DNA from: Trichinella spiralis
Taxonomy: Eukaryota > Nematoda > Enoplea > Trichinellida > Trichinellidae
NCBI GenBank assembly: GCA_000181795.3
Contig: CM012954.1
Coordinates: forward strand, 3,991,175-4,055,174
DNA length: 64,000 nucleotides
Direction of reading: 5' to 3'
Positions 50,991 to 62,560 of the stretch are shown here, piece by piece. Numbering within the stretch: the stretch's first letter is position 1; every line of letters begins with the position of its first letter. The notes under the pieces are model-generated. The model was not told where the DNA came from. It made no database searches and worked only from the letters and a program-made list of their open reading frames with translations. The translations under genes were made by a program, and so were the position numbers.

Positions 50991-53900
50991 GTGGTTGTTG
51001 GTTGCTTCTCCAATGGGTGAATGGCTAATGCAGCAAATGAAAGTGCGATTTTCTTCACTCGGAAATTCTGCGGCCTAATTAGCGAAATTGTGACGTTTGG
51101 GTCAGGGCGCGCTTTGGACGCTATCACAAACCAATCGGACACAATCCGATCAGTGTGGAAAAATTTTTGACAGATTTATCTGCTATTGAATGTCACGCTT
51201 TGTAATGTAATATCAAGTACAGATCATGATAAGTTACTTGGTGGTGTATATCATTTTGCAGATTATTTTCGGGTCAAGGTAACATGTTCCTTAAGCGCGT
51301 TCTCTTTCGTGCAACCAACAATTTTTGCTCTTTCATTACGTAATCTTTCCACCAGCCAGCCAATCCTGCAGCTTGCTCGCTTGCACTTTACAATGATGAA
51401 TGCCAGTTAATATTGATAAATATGCGTACACTTTTGCACAATTCCACTCATCCGTACAACAAGCTTGTCAAGCTTGTTGCAAATACCATCGGGGTTGTTA
51501 GCATAATCAGCATATCATGCCTTCGATCAAAGTTTAATTTTGTTTTTTTTTCCTATTTTTCTTTTTTTGCTGAACTGAACAAAAGCGCATATAGCTTGGC
51601 ATATGGCAGTCGCCATGCAAGTGCGTTGAACTTTAGCGTGCCGGCACAAGAAACGTCACCATTTTATTCATCATTATTCCAAAGTTAACCAAACTTTGAC
51701 ACATTCACACTTGCGATAAAATTTTCAATTAATTCAACAAAATTTCAAATACCAGGCATTCCAATAAATGGAATTTTTATTTTTTTAAATAAAATATGTT
51801 TTTCTTATTACTTTTTTTAAACAAACTAACAACGATTCGATGCTTTCAATGAGAACATTTATTTACTGACGCTTGTGCATAGTGAAAAAAGTTATTACTG
51901 AATCATAGGAATATTATTTTGTCAACTGTTCAACTTTTTATTTCAATTACTCTAAGTATACATGCATACATTCATTTGTTCATTCATTCTAACTACGGCA
52001 AGGTAAATTAATGGTAACTTTTCAAATTTTATGACCATTATTATTTTCGAATAAGTGAAATAAATCGTTTTTTTGGCAGTTAAAAGTAAAAGACAAAAAA
52101 TTGTATAAAATGGTTTTTTAATAGCTGTTACTTTTAAATCATTCTTTAAATAAAGAAATGTTCACCACTGTGCATCAGGCAATGATGAATGGAACACTTC
52201 GAAGGAATTGGAATTGCAAGTGAAAATTTATTCATTTACCCCTTAATTTAATGCTAATAAATAATGAGCAAAACCTATTCATCACATTATCAATATCAGT
52301 TGGTGTTTCAATACGTTGTATAGTTTCATTGATTATGCTACGGATTTTATTTATTTGTGTGAGATAAAAATTTTAAACAAAAATAAGCTTTCAAAATAAT
52401 ACTTTGAAAGCTGCGAAAAGTTTTACTCTTTACGCTGTTGTTGTTTTCATTTTTCTGCAACATTTTCCCGTTTTTAGCCGTAGGCTAAATTTCCCTTTCT
52501 TCTATGAATACTGTTTTCCTGTGAAATATGATTGATACCAGTGAAAACAATAAATGCATCTTTATTTACGCATCACTTAAACAGGAATTCATATGAATAT
52601 TGATGTCAAAAGAAACTTTTTCACCATGATTGACGTTAGTCAACTTTGTTTATAAAGAATGCTATCAAACAGTATGAAGATGAACTTCTTGGTATAAAAG
52701 AAAAAAACAGTATAATATATTACAATATCATTGCACACTTTAAATTGTATTTGATATGTCCATTTTCACTCGAATAACATTTTAATTTTACTGAATTACA
52801 AAATGAAGAAGAAATGAGACGTGCCGAAATGAGAAATTAAAACGAAAAATGAAATTTTCAAAAATCAAAACGAGCAATTCTTTAATATACGAGCACCTTT
52901 TGACAAATTCACAAATAGCTGTTACGATCACAAATAACTTAGTATACGTTTTCATTTCTTTTGGATGGACAAACAAAACATACGTATATACATTTCTGTG
53001 CACTTATGACTGTCTGTCTCAGAGAGCAAATAGATGAATTTGAATTATTATAGCATGTTATTATTGAAGATAGTATTGCTTATTTATACTTGATGATCGA
53101 ACATAATATTCTGTAGATTTTAGGAAAAATAAGAACAGAATGCTTTTTTTGTTGTTGCTCGTCGCGCATTGATCTGTATTGCTTTTTTGTTGAGTCGTGT
53201 TTGTTATATTTTTGTTTGTTTCTTGTTTTTGAGGTATGTATGTTTTCATTATTTACGTTGAAAACAATTCTCTCTTGCAACGATAAAAACGTATCACACA
53301 CATCAAGTTCTGCTAACGGCGAACTTATCGCTTCGATTGTGGGGACTGCTCATGCGATCTGCTTGCCAGAGGACACCTGGCTGAAGATTGTTGAAGTGCT
53401 TGCTTAGAATCAACGGCCCAACAAATCATACAGTCCATTGCTCCCTGAGCATCAGTAAAATCAACTCAGCCGTCTACAAATGAAAAGCATGAATTTATCA
53501 ATCGAATGAAGATTAGCAGTTGTAAATTATAATAACAACTCATGTCCAGATCAGCTTTTTCATTTTACTTTATTAAAGGCAGTTTATTCAGCTTGTCTTT
53601 ATCAGCAGCTACTTTTGAAATTTAACTTTTTTTTTCTTCAACTCCTTCACTGGTAAGGAATTTAACTGTTCATAAAATGTTAGTCTGGTGAATTGAATGA
53701 ATTTGCGCTATCGAATCAAAAGATAGTTATAAAAAATTCAAATAACCGACAAACAATATCACGCACATGTGTAATTTTTTTCACGAATATTTTTTATTCT
53801 TTTGGAAATATTCAAAACATGAAAATAAACAATAATCGCTTGAGTTTGTATATAAGTAAAGTTTATACATTATTGAAATATAATACTGAAATACATAAGC

Positions 53901-54259
53901 CTATCTTCGTTGGAAGTTCAAAGTCCCATTTTGAATTTAACTGGAATATTTATCTATTTAATTTGTGTTAAAAATATATTAAATAAACATATTAATATAT
54001 ATTTTTGTCCATATTATTTAAAAAGAATTGTATAGTTTTGTAACATAGTTTATAATTAATTATTAATCAATATAATTATATGTAACCGGAAAACTGGGCT
54101 AACATTAAACATAGAATATTCAACTAATTAACAGTCAAAAGGAAGGTCAAGCGTTGTAGCCAATCAAATTTATTTTAAGCGAAATTTGTTTCGGGCTACA
54201 ACTAAATTATAAATGTAGCTATTTTGCGTGCGTGGTCATTTTCACTCATCAGTAGCCAA

Positions 54260-54401
54260 ATGAAGTGGCGTGCATTATTTCTGATACTTTCTGACCAACA
54301 ACTGAACATGATCACTTCCACTGAATGTAAATTTTCACATTTGCTGCCGAATCCATTTCAACAACACGTCAACAACCTTAAACCAAACGTCTTGAATGAA
54401 G
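54260..54401 (+). other. Candidate orphan first exon
   Basis: An ATG-led frame of 47 codons reads MKWRALFLILSDQQLNMITS at its start and ends at a good donor (GAAG/GTAATG). The first residues are moderately hydrophobic, like a weak signal peptide. No matching downstream exon could be assigned, so it may equally be chance. Confidence 0.22.
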
Positions 54402-56472
54402 GTAATGTTTATGAATTTTTTGTTTTTTTTCCAACCAGTGCATTTATATTTTAATTCGTCAAAATCAATTATTTGCATCTGCATTTCTTTATAAATATTT
54501 AATATACATTCTTCATAGTTGAAAACACTGTTTGCTTGAATTGTGAAATGAAAATAAATGTTCAGTTATTATTTATCTGAGAAATGTTTTTGAGCAAATT
54601 TCTTTATTGAAACTGTTCAAATTATTACTTTTATTTATGTAAACTGTAAAATTGAACCAATTGAACCATTAAACGCCAAATCAATGTTATTAACTTATTA
54701 TTTTCATCATCTACACGTTTAGCTTTTATTCATATTGCCCATTATTACTTTTTTATGCAATTTAGTGTTCGTAAAATTAAATTTTGGCACAAAGTAGATA
54801 CTGTTTAACATGTGAAGCTTAATGAGAGCTGACAGTTGGCGTTCAGTAGCGTTTCCTTCTCAAATTGGTACATTTATTGTTGCATTAATTAATGTTTGTT
54901 ATCTACTTTGTGAAAGTCGTTAATTTTGAAGTTTGTATGCTTTACTCTTTTTTATGAATTTTATTGGTGACTCATCCAATTCTGTACTGTTTGCACGCAC
55001 TCTGTGACTGAAGGTCTCATTGGGACTTCTTTCAGCTTTTCCATTTTTTTCTGACCAGATGTGATGAGCGTGATGTAAGTTTCTTCCCGTTGAAACTTCC
55101 ACTTTTTCTAACTGTCTAGATTTTGTGATTTGGCTGTGCTATATAAATCCACGTATATCTGCTGCTGCTGCATGTAAAAATTTATGTTTGACGTGGTACA
55201 TCATAACAGTAGGTTCCAATCCAAACATTTCTTAGGTAAACGGTGAATGAATAATCTGTGATTGAATTGATATCGTTGAAGTTATTGCCAAGATTTGTTT
55301 TCATTGTCAATGTGTGTTTAAAAAAATCAGTTGTTGTCATATATTTAACTTGGCTTTTTCAAGTTGCGCTTTCCTACAGTTTAGGAATTTAAATCAGTAA
55401 GCAGTTTATTTTAAATATTTTTTTGCTGTTGTTTAATAAATACGTTAAATAGGCTTAAGTTATGAACTTCAAACAATTTTTCTGCATCTTTCAGCAATTT
55501 CATTAATAATGTTTATGAATAGATAATAAATGCAAAATAAAGCGTACTTAATTTCAGTTTAAAAATTTTGCAATAATTCATTTTTTGAATGTTTGTTCAT
55601 ATTCTACTTTAAAAAATTGATTTCATATTTGCCGTTAATATGCTTGTTGGCACTGAGATGCTGAATGCTGTGAGGAATGTTGTAATTCTGACTATATTCA
55701 GCGCTGATATGCTAATTTTAAAACAAATTCCAAATATCATATTGCATGTTAAATTAGATGAATATAAATTTGCATATTAATGATATAATTTTGTGTAAGT
55801 ATGCTATGCCATTCGATGAAACGCAAGCACTCTTATCAATTCAAAATTAGATCATTCGACACAAGGTGAAATATTTTGCTATTTGCATAATTGTCTTACT
55901 ATTCTTTTCTAATTTTCAGCTTAATCGACAGTTTATTCAGTGCATCGTCATCATTGTAAGCGCTGAACCTCGATTCTCTTTTCAATTTATCATCTATGCT
56001 TGAAGACTATGCTATGATGCCGGTGGAAAGAATCTTGGACTTGGAAAAGACATTCTTTGTTTTGCTATTTGTATGAATTTATTATTATGCTTGTTGCTTG
56101 TCCAATTTAACAGTCTTGTTTACTTGACTAATGTGATTAACATTGACTAATGTGATTGTCGCCTCAGTTCCTTGTTGCATTACGCAACGACTCAATCCCA
56201 TTTTTAATTACTGAACAGTATTCAGTTTTTACATTTTCTTTTATTTCAGAATTTTATAATTCCAATGTATTAGATTACAGTTAGTTGCTTTGAGCACAAT
56301 TAATATAATGTGTGTAAATAAAAACAATAAATTTAATCATTTAATAAAATTATTCTCTATATTTATGCCATTAGGCTATTACTGATGGAAAATTAGGTTG
56401 TTCTACCAGAGGCAAAGTAGTTATATATTTATATAATTTACTTTTCACAATGTTTCATTTCATAGCCATTTA

Positions 56473-57540
56473 GTCCATAGTGATGGCGGCACGTGGTAAA
56501 TAACAACATCATGATATTGAATGGTAAGTTGTGTCATAACAGGGTTGCTATTATATGCATGCTATTAACATTACACTACAAATATGCTGATTTGAAATGA
56601 ATGGGGTTTTCTGTTATTATTTTTATTGTTATTAATGTCATTATTTTTTAGATGCTGTCTGCCTTATCATCCTCATAACACGATGTCAACAATGCATTGG
56701 TGAATTTTGGTAAGTTCTCTGTACCTTGGTAAGTTTACACTGGAAAGTTTCACAGCATGCTATGGGATGTAATGAGGCGTTGCAATGAATTAACAAAATT
56801 TCTAACAAGTATTTTACAATAAATATCTGCCAGCTATTGTTTCATCAGACTTAAAAAGAAGAAACGATTGAAAACCAAATGAGACTTATTGAAGAAAATT
56901 TCCAAATTGTGTTGCATATTTTGTTCTTGCACATTATATGCATATACTGCTTTCATTACGGTACGGAAAAATTACATTTTATTTTTTAATCCATGTATTG
57001 ACTGTACTCAATGTTTAGGAAATTGAACCACTCCAAGGCTGCAGTTTATACAAAATATAATAATTATGAGAAGATGCTACCACTTCTACCATCTTTTCAT
57101 AATTAACCTGTCGAAATTGCGCAACTGATGTGTTGAGAAGAACTGCAAGCAACTCGAGTAAGTTATTATACCTAGAGCTTTAGGAAACCTGTATTTATGG
57201 ATTGTGAAGCTTTTCGTAGTGCCTGAGACGCTGGAGCATTGTTTGTGATTCTATATGTTCCATCTGAGCATCTTATCTATATGTGAGATTTTCCAAAAGT
57301 TCAGAATGGAGCAGCGACCGGTTGGTTCTCAGTGTAAGAAGAATGGCAATTCCATTAACGATAAAGCGTTACAACGGATAAAAGCCTGTAACAACGGAAT
57401 GCATAATGCAGAAAGCCGCAGCGTGGTGAGCTACATCGTCGGTCGTTGCGTCTGTCAACGAGATGTGGAATTTCCAACCCCAACATTGCAGATTCAGTGG
57501 AAGATGTGCTTCGTACAGTTAAAGCCCCCAAAACACCAAC
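56473..57540 (+). other. Series of short exon-like segments with GTAAGT donors
   Basis: Several segments on the plus strand end at strong donors (near 56,523, 56,710, 57,160) and lead into the tandem exon array at 57.5 kb. In the last part, a frame over about 57,450-57,570 reads IADSVEDVLRTVKAPKTPTQ and looks coding, but neighbouring frames are broken by stops. It may be the 5' part of a decayed gene or a spliced noncoding transcript. Product unknown. Confidence 0.3.
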
Positions 57541-58417
57541 GCAGTTAATAGAAGAGCGTTATTCGAGCATCAAAAGTGCTGCAAGCATTTCCAGAGATTG
57601 CACGAATGGTTGCAGTTTTATATAAACGATACGATTATGCAAAGTGAACAGGAGAAGGAAGCTGTCGAAATGGCGCAGTCGATTTGTCGAGAAGCTTTAC
57701 AAGTGACTCAGGTAAGTTATTGAACAGTATTTATTTTATATGGGCTTTATTTCTCCACTTCTAAGTCATAGCATTAATATGCATAAATTTTTTAGGTGTG
57801 GATCGAAATGGATAGATTGGAAGAATGATTTCAACATCAAAAGTGCAAGCATTTCCAGAGATTGCGCGACTGCTTCACGGTTGCACTTTGATTAAAACGA
57901 AGTGCAAAGAAAACAGCAGAAGGAAGCTGTCCAAATTGCGCAGTAGATTTTTCGAGATGCTTTACAAGTGACTCAGGTAAGTTATTGAGCAGTATTCATT
58001 TTATATCCACTTTTAAGTCAACATTAAATAATATGCATAAATTTTTTAGGTGTGGATCGAAATGGATAGATTGGAAGAAAGATTCCATCAAAAGTGAAAG
58101 CATTTCCAGTGTTTCCGCGACTGCTTCACGGTTGAACTTTTATCAAAATGGAGTGCGAAGAAGACAGAAAGAAGCTGCCCAAATTCGCAGTAGATTTGTC
58201 GAGAAGCTTTACAAGTGACTCAGGTAAGTTATTCATTTTATATCCACATCTAAGTCATAACATAATATGCATAAATGTTTTAGGTGTGGATCGAAATCGA
58301 AATCGATAAAAGTACATTCACTGGAAATGCACTTTTGATGTTGGAATCATTCTTCCATTCTATCAACGAAGTGCAAATTAAGAAGCATATTTGTCGAGAA
58401 TTTTTAAGTAACGCAGG
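57541..58417 (+). repeat. Tandem array of exon-intron units (degenerate)
   Basis: Four copies of a unit consisting of an exon-like block and a short intron. Donors (CAG/GTAAGTT) fall after 57,711, 57,976, 58,223 and 58,417; acceptors (TTTTTAG/GTGTGGATCGAAAT) precede 57,796, 58,050 and 58,284. One frame is shared: it begins VWIEMDRLEERFHQK in copy 3, contains KHFQRL in the first two copies, and ends ICREALQVTQ in copies 1 and 3. Copies 2 and 3 have internal stops. Copy 4 is shorter but open. The unit in copy 3 is 174 bases and phase-symmetrical, so it could once have been added without breaking a reading frame. No family is recognised. Confidence 0.75.
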
Positions 58418-58739
58418 TAAGTTGAGCGTACTGCAACTTGTACTTGGCTTATGAAGTTCTTTTATAGAGTATGAGATGCATCGTTGAGTCTGGCGGTATC
58501 ATCTAATCCTACGAGCAGAGAAGATATTAGATCTAAGGTGAAAATTCCAACTTTAGTTAGGTGAGAAATCGTTCTGCATTTCATTTGGGAGATGCATTAT
58601 CCAGCGGAACAGGTAAGTCAGACTGTTTGGATTCCTACCTACACTTGTTTGGATTCCCGAATGGAATTAGAACTAGCAACAAGTGATATATAAGATTGCA
58701 TGTATTTCCTGGGAATTTTTTGAAAATCGCCTGAGGCGT

Positions 58740-59215
58740 AAATCTGGGTGTAGCTTAAAGGTGAACATTTTTTTGAAAATGGATTCAGGCATAGCTCCGG
58801 GTGAACCTTGAGGGCTAAATTTTTTTTTAAATTGCCTGAGGTCTACCTTGGGGCGTAGCCTCAGGGAAATTTTTTTAAAATATTAGAAAATTTTGAAATT
58901 TCAGAAAACAGTTGCCGGAGGCGTAGCCTGAGGCATAGCCTGAGAGCAAATATTTTTTTGAAATTTGCCTCAGGGGTGGTTTGAAGGCAAATAGTTTTTT
59001 TAAATTGCCTGGGGCATAGCCTGAGAGCAAATGTTTTTTTAAAATTGCCTGGGGCATAGCCCAGGGCGTAGCCGCAGGGTAAAATTTTGAAAAACTTGGA
59101 AAATTTTTGAAATTAAAAAGACGTTGCCCGGGGCGTAGCCTTAGGCATAGCTGGAGGCATACCTCGAGGAAATTTCCCAAAAGGGAGAGCCTAGAGCATA
59201 GCCTGAGGCGATAAT
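58740..59215. repeat. Degenerate minisatellite with GCATAGCCTGAG-like core
   Basis: About fifteen irregular copies of a GCCTGAGGCGTAG / GCATAGCCTGAGG core, separated by A- or T-rich fillers (AAATTTTTTT). The region is richer in GC than its neighbours. A long minus-strand frame here is only a translation of the repeat. Confidence 0.8.
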
Positions 59216-59580
59216 TTTATTTGATCATTTTCATTCTAGGGCTATTTTCTTAAAGGCTCTCCTGCAACTTATCTTACCTGAATGCCCATACCTAAAATGT
59301 GTTAGTATTTACTGGTAGCCTTAACGCAATAACGGACCCTTACCTGATACTGTTGAGATGTGGAATGTTCGCATAATTCATTTCACACATTTCAGATCTG
59401 ATGAGTTGTTCCTGATCTTACTGATTAAGTTGATCCTGATTAAGGAACTTACTAGTCTTTGATGCAAGATGAACGCACGTTCTACAGTCCTAGTTCTTGA
59501 ACAGTCCATCTTCTCAAATCCGCTGCTAGTATGAAGTGTCCGTCGTTGAGTCTGCTGTTCTCTGACTTCTGGCAGATACT

Positions 59581-60070
59581 GTTACCATATCTAAAACATA
59601 AGAGCGTTAATAATTATAGTAAAGCATCAGAAGTAATAAGAACTTACTTGACATTACGATGACGCACCTTGGACGGGTATTATTCATATTGTTCAAAATG
59701 CTGGCATTAATACCAAACGATTCTGTAAAAATTACACCTGAAAAGTGTCAAATTTAGGACTTACCTGTGACTCCAAGAATAAGCATGCTCGGCAAAGTAG
59801 CTCTTGCAGCTTCATCTTCCCAGACACCCATGTTACCAGATCTAAAACATAAGAGCGTTAATAAGTACAGTAAAGCATCATAAAAGTAATAATTACTTAC
59901 TTGACACTATGATGACGCAAGTTGAACGTGTACTATTCATCCTGTTTAATCTGATATGGTCAAGTATTAAACGAGTCTGTTGATGGAAAATTGAACCTGA
60001 AAATATGTATGAGTAATGTCAAATTTAGGACTTACCTGTGACTCGAAGAATAAGCATGCTCGGCAAAGTA
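59581..60070 (-). repeat. 251-base tandem duplication carrying exon-like frames
   Basis: Two diverged copies, 59,581-59,800 and 59,832-60,070. On the minus strand each contains an exon-like block ending at GTAAGT. One frame is kept in both: LNNMNNTRPRCVIVMS in the left copy and LNRMNSTRSTCVIIVS in the right. A second shared block reads TLPSMLILGVT and TLPSMLILRVT. Similar protein with different DNA suggests past coding function. No family is recognised, and the full chain of exons cannot be closed in phase. Confidence 0.6.
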
Positions 60071-60079
60071 TCCAGTGCT

Positions 60080-62560
60080 GTAGAGACAAATGAATATTCC
60101 AACCAGCTGATAATTTCTTGTTTATACGGGTTCCCTAAGGAAAGCTGTCTTTCTTAAATTTATGCGATAGGGTCAATTTTCTTAGCATGCTCTCAAGCAG
60201 CTACGCATGACGAATTGTCTTTCTCCTTTTCACGTACGTAGTGGAATCGCTGACAGTCAGCCAAATCCATCCGTGTGATTATTTTTAACCATGTAGTAGA
60301 AATTATAAAGATTTGATGTCACAAAATCTCAAAATGTCTGAAAATTATTAATTACTTATATTACTGGTATTAAATAGCCATATTATAAAAAGTAATTGAA
60401 GACAAATAACAGTGCATCTGGATTTAAGCTTTACGTTACACATAGAAATTGTAAATAGATTACTCACTTGTTAAATCAGGTGCATATGATAAAAATGTGG
60501 AGATCATTTGCTCAACTTGAGGGTTCAAAGATGTTGCTATTTCAATCTTAAACCAAACAACTTTATCCACGGAGTTTAAAGTATGTTATACTTACCCTAG
60601 TTCACTTTCAGCGTTACGATCCCATAATGTTGACGTTTTTCAAACTTCAAAATAATGTGAACCACTTCAGCAGTAGAAAATAATAAAGGCACAGGAATTT
60701 AAACTATAAACCATAAAATAAATGCTATACTGATAATCTGTTATTGTAAAATACACATACCGTTATTCATATTGAGCTGTGAAGCAAGTCACCGTTGTTC
60801 ACTTATCCTAAAAGTTATTAGATAATATAATATTTCTGTTTTCAAAGCGAGTGAAATATAGACAAAGGTGTTTTTTTACTTACATGATGACTTTATTCTA
60901 TCACCAAAGATATGTGGACGTATTCAACATTTCCAGGTAAAATTGATAATGGAGAATGTTGAATGTGTTACGTACTAATATAAATTTTCAAATATTAATG
61001 TGAGAAGAATGAAGCATTTGTTTTTACTTACATGTAATCTTTATTTCTGTCAAGATACGGCAAATATTTCGAGCAGTGCCATCACTAGTTAGGAAATGTA
61101 GTATTACAAATTAAATAAGCGATTTGAATTTTAAAATAATTATGATGCACTGTTATTTGTCTTCAATTACTTTGTATAATATGGCTATTTCACATTGGTT
61201 CATCTGATCATATTCATTATAATGGCATATAAAATAGAATGGAAGTTGTGATGACCGTATTGCATTGCTTACCTTTTCTTTCGTGTGTAATTGGCAGTTG
61301 TCCTTTGCAGTTTTATAACAGTAGTTCCAGTGGTCTTTATTAGTGTAGTGTAATTTGAATTTCATAGTTTTCTCTTTCTGAAAAATTACATTTTAATGTG
61401 AAATTTTAAATTCAAAAATGACTGAAATTTATACTTGTATGGTTCTCACTGTTCCATCGCACATATATATGGTATTCAGTTTCAAGTCATTTAATATCTG
61501 AAAGTAAAATATATTTGTATAGTCATCTCAACATATGGAACAGTTATACCTACTCCGTTATTTGCTGCTTCCATACGGAACCAAAGTAATAAATGATCAG
61601 GACTGATTCAGCGTTAGTAAAAAGAACAGAAAGATAGATATCATAAATAAAATTCAGCATTTGTAAAGTCATGCAAATAGCGTGCGTAGAAGATGAGCAC
61701 CACATTATAGGATATCACTTACCTGTTCGTCGTAGATGATATTCAACAGTGCAATTATATTGCAGCACGTTCTGATACGGCGATACACTATACAACTGAC
61801 CATGAAGGCGACATTCTGAAGCACTGTATAATAATAATGAGAGTTGCCTTTGGAAGAATAACCTAATTTAGCGTAATTATTAGCATAATAGCATACAGTG
61901 ACCGAGACATTTTATTAATTTTACTGTTATAATGAAAGTTATTTTGCTTCTAGTGATGTAATTTTATGCAAAATGCAATTATCATAAAAACTTATTTTAC
62001 TAAATTGTATTAGTATATTAGCATTGATAGAAACGAAAAAAAAGAAAATAATCTGACTTTAAAATATTGCTATTTTTCAAAGTTGCCGAAAAGAGATGTG
62101 ATGCAAGAAGATGTAAATCATGCGCAACATTTTATATTATCAAATATGGAGGTAGTTAATTAACAGCTTTATGTGAAATTGTAAGAAATTGTTAGGCAGT
62201 AGTAATTGCAATAACAATAGATACATTCTCCATCACCGAACTCAAAAATCCAGTTCCACATTTCATGATCACTCAAAGGGGCTGATACATGGTGAGGACT
62301 CTCAAGGTATAAACTTTTGCATAGAAGCATACATTGAACTAAATATGGAAAATAGTTATAAAAATTGAAATTCATTACTCTCAAAAAGAGATGATGTAGA
62401 AATCACACACAACAGTGTGGGTAGAAAATCAGCAAAACCTAAATATAACTTACCTTCTGTTCATAGGAGATATTGAATACTAGACTTGAACAAACCGCAT
62501 TACTCATAGCTGTCGCATTGTCATACTCATTTACTGACCAATAGGATAGCATCCAGTAAA
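60080..62560 (-). other. Scattered minus-strand exon-like frames, possible unknown gene
   Basis: Several short frames end at GTAAG/GTGAG donors on the minus strand: about 60,585-60,468 (contains DKVVWFKIEIATS), 61,365-61,276 (HYTNKDHWNYCYK), 61,823-61,724 (ends LLNIIYDEQ), 62,384-62,169 and 62,530-62,454 (ends LVFNISYEQK). Some resemble one another (WFKIE with WFRME near 61,585; NIIYDEQ with NISYEQK), as if exons had been duplicated. I could not join them into one open protein, so function is unknown and even coding status is uncertain. Confidence 0.3.

Larger units (their letters stand above)
50561..56470. other. Spacer without a recognised gene
   Basis: Six kilobases of AT-rich DNA after the palindrome, containing an N gap, a microsatellite and isolated open frames. 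Overlapping frames on both strands near 53,290-53,460 look mildly coding but match no family I know, and the true strand cannot be decided. A candidate first exon is at 54,260. Otherwise nothing is supported. Confidence 0.45.

Noticed and set aside
51413-51688. Plus-strand frame of 91 codons after the N gap
   Set aside because: Low-complexity composition, no motif, no splice context.
58875-59180. Minus-strand frame of 101 codons
   Set aside because: It is only the translation of the GCATAGCCTGAGG minisatellite.
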